Shown here piece after piece: positions 5,954 to 11,080 of a DNA stretch of 11,080 bases. Origin of the DNA: an uncultured Brachyspira sp. (GTDB lineage: Bacteria; Spirochaetota; Brachyspiria; Brachyspirales; Brachyspiraceae); NCBI GenBank assembly GCA_934725655.1, contig CAKVCJ010000032.1:1-11080 (forward strand), given 5' to 3'. The position numbers and the translations under genes were made by a program. How positions within the stretch are numbered: position 1 is the first letter of the stretch; every line of letters starts with the position of its first letter. The notes under the pieces were generated by a model. The model did not search any database, had not been told where the DNA came from, and worked only from the letters and a program-made list of their open reading frames with translations.

Positions 5954-7213
5954 TTACTGCTTAATTAAACCAATATCCTTTCTAAAATATTTGTCTTTAA
6001 AATCTATTTTTTCAATATCATTATAAGTTAGTTTTCTTGCCTCTTCTAAACTATCAGCAATATTAACAACATTCAAAACCCTTCCTCCGCTTGTAATAAT
6101 ATCTTTGTTTTCATCAAGCTTTGCCCCTGCAATAAAACATTTGCCGTTTATGTTGTTTATGCCAGTAATTTTATAGCCCTTATTATAACTCGAAGGATAT
6201 CCGCCGGAAGCCATAACCACACAGCAGGCATATTTATCTTTCCATTTTATTTTTATATCTTTCAATTTTTTATCCATAGCACTCTCTATTAAAGATAAAT
6301 AATCGCTCTCCATAAGCATAAGCACAGCCTGCGTCTCTGGGTCTCCCATTCTTACATTATACTCAAGTAAATATACCCCCTTCTTTGTAATCATAAGCCC
6401 AAAAAATATTATACCCGCAAAACTTATATTCTCTTTTTTCATTCCTTCAAGAGTAGGATTTAAAATATCTTTTATAAATAAAGCCTCTGCCTCTTTTGTA
6501 TAATACGGATTCGGTGATATTACTCCCATTCCTCCAGTGTTTAGCCCTTCATCATTATCCAATGCCTTTTTATGGTCTTTAGCAGAGATAAAAGGTATTA
6601 TAGTGTTTCCGTCTGTGATAGATAAAATAGAAGCCTCATAGCCTTCCAAAAACTCTTCTATTACTATCTCATTACAAGCCTCGCCGAATACTTTCTTTAT
6701 CATCATATCTTCTAATGCCTTGTCAGCTTCATTTATGTCTTTACATATAATTACGCCCTTACCCAAAGCAAGCCCGCTCGCCTTTATAACAACTGGATAA
6801 TTATTTGATGCCTCTAAATATTCTTTTGCCTTATTGTAATCATTAAATGTTTTGTACTCAGCTGTTTTAATGCCGTGTTTTTTCATAAACTCTTTAGCAT
6901 AAGCCTTAGAGCCTTCAAGCATAGCCCCTTTCTTATTAGGTCCAAATATTTTTAAATTGTTCTTTTCAAATATATCTACTATCCCCGCAACAAGAAGCTC
7001 CTCGCTTCCTACTATAGTTAAATCAATACTTTTTTCTTTAGCAAAATTAACAAACTCATCAATTCCATTTAATTTCACATTCTCGCATTTATTTTCGCGA
7101 AAAGTACCCGCATTCCCCTCAGAGCAATATATCTTCTCTACCTTTTCATTCTTTAATAAACTAAATGCTATAGCATGTTCCCTTCCGCCAGAACCTATAA
7201 TTAGTATTTTCAT
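5954..7213 (-). CDS. purD: Phosphoribosylamine-glycine ligase (GAR synthetase)
   Basis: PurD catalyses the second step of de novo purine synthesis: 5-phosphoribosylamine, glycine and ATP give glycinamide ribonucleotide, in the cytoplasm. At 419 aa it has the normal length. Seen in order: N-domain GSGGREHA (7-14); the ATP-grasp entry region SKAYAKEFMKKHGI (102-115); the nucleotide-binding Lys and glycine segment KASGLALGKGV (144-154); the signature NTGGMG (225-230); and the metal and ATP site EYNVRMGDPETQ (284-295). A C-terminal domain follows. All motifs are intact and no fusion to PurM or PurN is present. The ATG at 7213 has AAAGG about 10 bases upstream. It stands alone, divergent from the TPR gene with a 155-base shared upstream region and not in a pur cluster, at least on the visible side. 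Confidence 0.97.
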   Translation of the reverse strand: MKILIIGSGGREHAIAFSLLKNEKVEKIYCSEGNAGTFRENKCENVKLNGIDEFVNFAKEKSIDLTIVGSEELLVAGIVDIFEKNNLKIFGPNKKGAMLEGSKAYAKEFMKKHGIKTAEYKTFNDYNKAKEYLEASNNYPVVIKASGLALGKGVIICKDINEADKALEDMMIKKVFGEACNEIVIEEFLEGYEASILSITDGNTIIPFISAKDHKKALDNDEGLNTGGMGVISPNPYYTKEAEALFIKDILNPTLEGMKKENISFAGIIFFGLMITKKGVYLLEYNVRMGDPETQAVLMLMESDYLSLIESAMDKKLKDIKIKWKDKYACCVVMASGGYPSSYNKGYKITGINNINGKCFIAGAKLDENKDIITSGGRVLNVVNIADSLEEARKLTYNDIEKIDFKDKYFRKDIGLIKQ

Positions 7214-7248
7214 TATGCAAACCTTTATATTAAAATTATTATCCTACT

Positions 7249-7277
7249 ATTATAAATTAATAATTATATTTAGTCTA
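7249..7277 (-). promoter_or_regulatory. Possible purD promoter
   Basis: Minus strand TATAAT (7254-7249) with a moderate -35 TAGACT (7277-7272) at a 17-base spacing, about 36 bases upstream of the purD start. It is back to back with the TPR-gene promoter, whose -35 begins at 7297, so a repressor bound at 7324-7338 would not overlap it. Confidence 0.45.
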
Positions 7278-7296
7278 TAAAATTCATTAATTTTAA

Positions 7297-7325
7297 TTGA
7301 CAAAAATATTTTTTTTATATAAAAT
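7297..7325 (+). promoter_or_regulatory. Predicted promoter of the TPR-like gene
   Basis: Consensus TTGACA (7297-7302), a 17-base spacer and TAAAAT (7320-7325). The last two bases of the -10 are the first two bases of the dyad operator at 7324-7338. The expected start is near 7332, leaving a leader of about 37 bases with AGGAG at 7355-7359. Confidence 0.75.
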
Positions 7326-7338
7326 GAACAACGTTCAT
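7324..7338. promoter_or_regulatory. Dyad operator ATGAACAACGTTCAT (site 1)
   Basis: A perfect six-base inverted repeat around a three-base centre. It overlaps the -10 and the expected transcription start, so a bound protein would block RNA polymerase. The core TGAAC-N3-GTTCA recurs at 8082-8094 at the same place relative to a second promoter. The likely binder is the TetR-family protein encoded at 9186-9743; that assignment is inference from linkage and geometry. Confidence 0.75.
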
Positions 7339-7368
7339 CTATGCCCGTAAATATAGGAGTTTATAACT

Positions 7369-8037
7369 ATGAAATATATAATAATATTATTAGCAATATC
7401 GCACTCATATATCTATTCATATACTTCTAAAGAAATAAATGATTTTTATAATAATTATTATTCATCTGATTATGATATAAAAAATATAGAAACTAATTTC
7501 TCTCAAACATATCAAAACTTATATTTTTTAATACAATCAAAAACAATAGAAGATGAGAAAGAAAAATATAATTACTTAAAAGATGCAATTAATAAAAATA
7601 ACGATTATGAAAAGTCTGATGATATTGATTATTTAATCAGCGTATCAGAGTTAATGAATTATATAATGTATTACTGCAATGTTCCAGAGAAAATTACTTT
7701 TGGTTCAAAGAGCAAAGATATATATAAAACTATATTAGAGAAAGATGAAAAAAATTTCTTTGCTCTTCTCGGTACAGCCATAGGCTATATGCATGCCCCT
7801 GCCATAGCTGGAGGAAGCAGCAAAAAAGCTTTTCAATATTTTAATAAAGCTTTAATGAATGCTAAAGAAAAATATCAGAAGTATTTATCTTATGTTTGGT
7901 TATCTCAGTATTATTTTAAAATAAAAGATGATGAAAATTATATTAAATACATAAAAATGAGTAAAGATATATATGCAAATGGCTTTTTATTAGAATATGC
8001 GATGGATAGAAATTTGAATTATAAAAAAACATTATAA
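7369..8037 (+). CDS. Secreted TPR-like protein of unknown function
   Basis: 222-aa protein with a short N-terminal hydrophobic signal (about residues 3-18, IIILLAISHSYIYSY) and then a Lys/Asp/Tyr-rich, mainly helical body, so probably periplasmic or outer-membrane associated. There is no obvious lipobox Cys. The most recognisable part is APAIAGGSSKKAFQYFNKAL (143-162), a helix-turn-helix pattern seen in TPR-type proteins including TRAP-transporter T components (TatT), in which a Pro and Gly-Gly precede a KAxxxF helix. A second helical pair follows to about residue 204. AGGAG lies nine bases before the ATG. It has its own operator-controlled promoter and may share a regulator with the downstream operon, pointing to an envelope or stress role; the molecular function is unknown. 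Confidence 0.75.
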   Translation: MKYIIILLAISHSYIYSYTSKEINDFYNNYYSSDYDIKNIETNFSQTYQNLYFLIQSKTIEDEKEKYNYLKDAINKNNDYEKSDDIDYLISVSELMNYIMYYCNVPEKITFGSKSKDIYKTILEKDEKNFFALLGTAIGYMHAPAIAGGSSKKAFQYFNKALMNAKEKYQKYLSYVWLSQYYFKIKDDENYIKYIKMSKDIYANGFLLEYAMDRNLNYKKTL

Positions 8038-8053
8038 AAGTTTATATTCATTA

Positions 8054-8082
8054 TTGACTAAAAGATATTATCACTCTATAAT
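8054..8082 (+). promoter_or_regulatory. Predicted promoter of the DUF454-barrel-tetR-ABC operon
   Basis: TTGACT (8054-8059), a 17-base spacer and perfect TATAAT (8077-8082), again running directly into the dyad operator. It starts 16 bases after the stop of the TPR gene. No terminator is visible there, so some read-through from the upstream promoter is also possible. Confidence 0.8.
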
Positions 8083-8095
8083 GAACATTGTTCAC
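8081..8095. promoter_or_regulatory. Dyad operator TGAACATTGTTCA (site 2)
   Basis: The five-base arms TGAAC (8082-8086) and GTTCA (8090-8094) flank ATT. Outside them TATA (8077-8080) and TATA (8096-8099) extend the symmetry to 23 bases with one mismatched pair. The half-sites match site 1 exactly, and the offset from the -10 is identical. Being upstream of the operon that contains the tetR gene, it would make that regulator autoregulated. Confidence 0.78.
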
Positions 8096-8123
8096 TATAG
8101 TATATTAGGAATACTTTATTTAT

Positions 8124-8519
8124 ATGAGAATATTATATATAGTTTTAGCTTTTTTGTTTATGGGACTTGGCATTATAGGAGTAGCTCTCCCAATACTTCC
8201 AACCGCACCTTTTTTTCTGCTTGCTGCTTTCTTTTTTGCTAAAGGCTCTCAAAGGTTTCATAATTGGTTTATATCTACTAAACTTTATAAAAAACATTTA
8301 GAGAGTTTTGCTAAATCAAAAGCTATGACATTAAAATCTAAACTTAGCATACTTATACCTGTAACTATTATGCTTATAATTGCTTTTATATTTGTAAATA
8401 ATTTGCATGCAAGGATTGCATTAATTGTATTGTTAATAATAAAATATTTTTATTTTTTTGTATGTATAAAGACTATAAAAGAATATAAAGAAAATACAAA
8501 TATTGAATTTGATGAATAG
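8124..8519 (+). CDS. DUF454/YbaN-family inner-membrane protein
   Basis: 131-aa small membrane protein. The N-terminal half carries the family signature: GLGIIGVALPILPTAPFFLL (14-33), then FAKGSQRFHNWF (38-49), a conserved turn and amphipathic stretch. Membrane helices lie at about 3-37 (probably a hairpin broken at the Pro-rich turn) and 75-112. The C-terminus is charged and cytoplasmic. The family's biochemical role is not established. Ribosome site AGGA is about 12 bases upstream, rather far. It is the first gene of the operator-controlled operon, with a 23-base gap to the next gene. In this context a supporting role in envelope or export function is possible but unproven. Confidence 0.85.
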   Translation: MRILYIVLAFLFMGLGIIGVALPILPTAPFFLLAAFFFAKGSQRFHNWFISTKLYKKHLESFAKSKAMTLKSKLSILIPVTIMLIIAFIFVNNLHARIALIVLLIIKYFYFFVCIKTIKEYKENTNIEFDE

Positions 8520-8542
8520 GGATATAAAAGATAGGCGGCATT

Positions 8543-9151
8543 ATGAAGGTATATAGATATATTGCTATAATAAATATTTTAACTTTGAGTTTTTTTGATA
8601 TTGCATATACAGAGGAGGAAGAGAAAAAAAACAGGGTTTTATCTGGGATTGATAATAGATTTTTTTCTATAGGGTTATACAGCAGTGCTGATACTATAAA
8701 AACGAGTGTTAATATAGAATTTGGTTTTAAATTATTTAAATATAATAATTTTGAGATGAAAAGTTATACTTCAGTAGTAGGCTAAAAAATATATGATGAT
8801 AATCCTGATATGTATCAATTAGGTTTGATGCAGAAAATTACTTTTGGAAGCAAAGACATATATACAGGAGAAGTAAGCATAGCAAGATATGCATTTGCTT
8901 TTGCAAGTTTTGGATTCATATCATTTAATGCTAATACGAGTCATAAATTTTTATTTGCAGAGCCTTTTTACTGGGAAGTTGGCGGGGGTGCTGGGTTTAA
9001 TATAAATGTAAGCAAGCATGTAGGGATAGTATTAGAGTTCGGAGGCGGGCTTCATGATATTTATAATGGAGCAAAACTTGGATACCCTAAAAAATTAAAT
9101 ATGGTTGGGTTTGGAAGAATGAGCATAGGTGTGAGATACTATATTTTTTAA
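8543..9151 (+). pseudogene. Exported small beta-barrel-like protein, interrupted by an in-frame TAA
   Basis: One reading frame of 203 codons that is open except for TAA at 8783-8785 (codon 81), splitting it into an 80-codon front and a back part with its first ATG at 8810. The two parts are in the same frame with no length change, so this is a point nonsense change, not a frameshift. The front has an N-terminal hydrophobic signal segment (about 5-22) followed by charged EEEEKK. Both parts show alternating aromatic/hydrophobic strands with Gly-rich turns, and the product would end in RYYIF. A C-terminal aromatic residue on a final strand is typical of outer-membrane barrels. The ATG at 8810 has no clear ribosome site. 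It may be a recent null allele, a sequencing error or readthrough. It lies between the DUF454 and tetR genes in the same operon. No specific family was recognised. Confidence 0.75.
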
Positions 9152-9185
9152 TAATTAGTTTAGAGATGATAAGGAAGTAAATATT

Positions 9186-9743
9186 ATGAATAAAAATATA
9201 ACTTCAAAAGAACAAATACTTAATATAAGCAGAGAACTTATAAAAAGAAAAGGATTTAATTCAATTAATATAAGAACTATAGCAGAAAGCTGTAATATAG
9301 CTATTGGTTCTATATATAATTATTTTAATTCAAAAGAGGAGTTAACTATATCTATAATAGGAAGCATATGGCTTGATATATTTCATCCGTCAAATATCTG
9401 TTTACAATGCGATAGTTTTATAGAAGCGATAGATATAATTTTTAAGAGTATTGAAAAGGGAAATAAAGAATATCCAAATTTTTTCTTAATGCATTCTACT
9501 ATATTATTTGGCAAAAACAAAACTAAAGGTATTAGTATGATGAATAACATAAAAGCTCATATTAGAGAAGGTTTGTATAAAAATCTTATGAATGATAAGA
9601 ATGTGAGAAAAGATGCATTCAATGAAAGTTTTACGGCAGATAAATTTATAGATATAATATTTTCATTTATAGTAAGTGCTATGATGAAAGAGGATTATGA
9701 CAGTTCGGTTATAAAAGAAATAATAAAAAGAAGTATTTATTAA
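9186..9743 (+). CDS. TetR/AcrR-family transcriptional regulator
   Basis: 185-aa dimeric repressor-type protein. The N-terminal DNA-binding domain (about 5-52) has the family pattern: helix 1 EQILNISRELIKRKGF, then the helix-turn-helix NIRTIAESCNIAIGSIYNYF (28-47) ending in the hallmark YNYFNSKEEL (44-53). The remainder (about 55-185) is all-helical, variable and presumably ligand-binding; it contains two Cys (72 and 75, CLQC), which could be incidental or redox/metal related. AAGGAAG lies eight bases before the ATG. Gaps of 34 bases separate it from both neighbours, so it is within an operon headed by the site 2 operator. TetR proteins beside an exporter commonly repress it and respond to its substrate; here this, and binding to TGAAC-N3-GTTCA, is inference. 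Confidence 0.92.
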   Translation: MNKNITSKEQILNISRELIKRKGFNSINIRTIAESCNIAIGSIYNYFNSKEELTISIIGSIWLDIFHPSNICLQCDSFIEAIDIIFKSIEKGNKEYPNFFLMHSTILFGKNKTKGISMMNNIKAHIREGLYKNLMNDKNVRKDAFNESFTADKFIDIIFSFIVSAMMKEDYDSSVIKEIIKRSIY

Positions 9744-9777
9744 TACATATATAAATTAAAAATATAAAGGAAAATTT

Positions 9778-11080
9778 ATGATAAATAAAAGGCTTATAGC
9801 TTTAATGGGGGAAGCTAAAAAATATATAGCTTGGCATGTAATAATACAGCTTGCCAATTTAGCTCTCAATATAGCAGCAATATTTTTTATGGCTGATATT
9901 ATACAAAAAGCATATCAAAAAAATATAACTAAAGAAGACATTATAACCTTATGCATTGCTATTTTGGTTATAATAGTATTAAGATTTAGATTTAATATTC
10001 TATTATCTCAAATGTCTTATTATGCTTCTGGAAGGGTGAAACAAACTTTAAGAGAAAAGATATATGCTAAACTTCTCACACTTGGAAGCAGATATAAAGA
10101 AAAATTTTCAACAAGCGAAATAATTCAAATATCTATGGAAGGTGTTGATCAATTAGAAACTTATTTTGGACGTTATTTGCCGCAATTTTTTTATAGTATG
10201 ATAGCTCCTATTGTGCTTTTTTGTGTGCTTTCTACTATAAGTATAAAATCTGCTGTTATACTTTTAATATGTGTTCCTCTTATACCTTTATCAATAGTTG
10301 CTATAGTAAAAATTGCTAAAAAGATATTAAAAAAATATTGGGGAAGCTATAGTGATTTGGGAGAGATATTTTTAGAAGATGTGCAGGGACTTACCACTTT
10401 AAAAATATATAAAGCTGATGAAAAGAAAAATGAAGAGATGAATATAGAAGCAGAAAAGTTTAGAGTAGCTACAATGAATTTATTATTTATGCAATTAAAC
10501 TCCACAACTATAATGGATATAATTGCCTACGGCGGAGCTGCTTTAGGTGTAATAGTATCTATACTTGAATATATGAAAGGAAATATTAACCTTGCAGGCA
10601 CATTCACTATAATAATGCTTTCTGCAGAGTTTTTTATTCCTTTGAGGCTTTTAGGTTCATTTTTCCATATAGCTATGAATGGAATATCTGCAAGCGATAA
10701 GATGTTTGAAATACTCGATATGCCTGAAGATAAAAACAGAGTAAACAAAATAAACAAAGATAATGAAGAGATTATTTTTAACAATGTAAGTTTTTCATAC
10801 AACGAAGATAAAACTATATTAAAAAATATAAACCTCAATATCAAAGAAAAATCATTTGTTTCTATAGTAGGAGTTTCTGGTTCTGGAAAAAGCACCATTG
10901 CAGGACTCATATCATTAAAAAACGAAAATTATAAAGGCTCTATAAAGATAGGTGATATTGAACTCTCTACAATAGACAAAGATGATTTATATAAAAAAAT
11001 AGCAGTAGTTGATCATAACAGTTATTTATTTGAAGGCACTGTATATGATAATTTAAAAATGGCAGGAAGCACTATCACAG
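9778..11080 (+). CDS. ABC exporter half-transporter, CydD-like permease plus ATPase (cut by window end)
   Basis: The first 434 codons of a fused membrane/ATPase protein, usually about 570-600 aa. The membrane domain (about 1-300) has hydrophobic helices near 18-40, 55-75, 137-160, 162-180, 245-265 and 275-297. It includes EGVDQLETYFGRYLPQFFYS (121-140), a stretch typical of the CydDC-related branch of exporters. The ATPase domain starts at about 330 with Walker A GVSGSGKST (365-373). The Q-loop position in VVDHNSYLFEGT (410-421) reads His413 where Gln is usual. The signature and Walker B lie beyond the window. AAAGGA is six bases before the ATG. It is the last visible gene of the tetR operon; its partner half would be expected directly downstream. 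The substrate is unknown: thiols and heme-related compounds are possible by CydDC analogy, as is drug export. Missing from ORF tables that need a stop codon. Confidence 0.9.
   Translation, partial: MINKRLIALMGEAKKYIAWHVIIQLANLALNIAAIFFMADIIQKAYQKNITKEDIITLCIAILVIIVLRFRFNILLSQMSYYASGRVKQTLREKIYAKLLTLGSRYKEKFSTSEIIQISMEGVDQLETYFGRYLPQFFYSMIAPIVLFCVLSTISIKSAVILLICVPLIPLSIVAIVKIAKKILKKYWGSYSDLGEIFLEDVQGLTTLKIYKADEKKNEEMNIEAEKFRVATMNLLFMQLNSTTIMDIIAYGGAALGVIVSILEYMKGNINLAGTFTIIMLSAEFFIPLRLLGSFFHIAMNGISASDKMFEILDMPEDKNRVNKINKDNEEIIFNNVSFSYNEDKTILKNINLNIKEKSFVSIVGVSGSGKSTIAGLISLKNENYKGSIKIGDIELSTIDKDDLYKKIAVVDHNSYLFEGTVYDNLKMAGSTIT

Noticed and set aside
8054..8242. 62-codon ORF overlapping the operon promoter and the DUF454 start
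   Set aside because: It begins inside the promoter -35 region and overlaps the well-supported DUF454 gene in another frame.
9144..9185. Search for a third TGAAC-N3-GTTCA site directly upstream of tetR
   Set aside because: None found here or in the 9744-9777 gap before the ABC gene; these genes are better explained as internal to the operon starting near 8088.
10527..10910. 127-codon minus-strand open frame
   Set aside because: Antisense shadow of the ABC exporter gene, which reads open through the window end with Walker A in frame.

Overview
The window is strongly AT-rich and gene-dense, with short spacers and an excess of Asn, Lys, Ile and Tyr codons ending in A or T. These traits, the long TTGACA/TATAAT-type promoters in near-pure AT spacers and the protein set (short secreted TPR protein, small barrel-like outer-membrane protein, NtrY-like kinase) suggest a host-associated anaerobe. 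The best guess is a spirochaete of the genus Brachyspira. This is an inference from style and protein character; no 16S or other marker is present.

Layout. (1) Positions 1-1604, minus strand: a soluble CapD/FlaA1-class nucleotide-sugar dehydratase followed closely by the start of shikimate dehydrogenase aroE, cut by the window edge. (2) 1605-2205: a 600-base non-coding island. It holds two ungapped 83-base repeat copies exactly 343 bases apart, and between them four interleaved G-rich/C-rich tracts that can pair in more than one way. (3) 2206-4576, plus strand: a HAD phosphatase whose end overlaps a four-TM NtrY-like sensor histidine kinase. (4) 4581-5050, minus strand, convergent: tRNA-Leu(CAA) followed after 29 bases by a receiver-like protein that lacks the phosphoacceptor Asp and the conserved Lys. 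(5) 5287-5787: a DJ-1/PfpI protein and a strong bidirectional terminator. (6) 5954-7213, minus strand: purD. (7) 7369-11080, plus strand: a secreted TPR-like protein, then an apparent operon of a DUF454/YbaN membrane protein, a barrel-like exported protein broken by an in-frame TAA, a TetR-family regulator, and a CydD-like ABC exporter half that runs off the window.

The most informative signal is regulatory. The dyad TGAAC-N3-GTTCA occurs twice in the right-hand region, at 7325-7337 and 8082-8094. Each time it starts inside the -10 box of a promoter with a 17-base spacer, at exactly the same offset. One copy controls the TPR gene; the other controls the operon that contains the tetR gene. The simplest reading is an autoregulated envelope/export regulon in which the TetR protein represses both promoters until a ligand, perhaps an exporter substrate, releases it. 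The remaining genes look like housekeeping or ordinary accessory functions.
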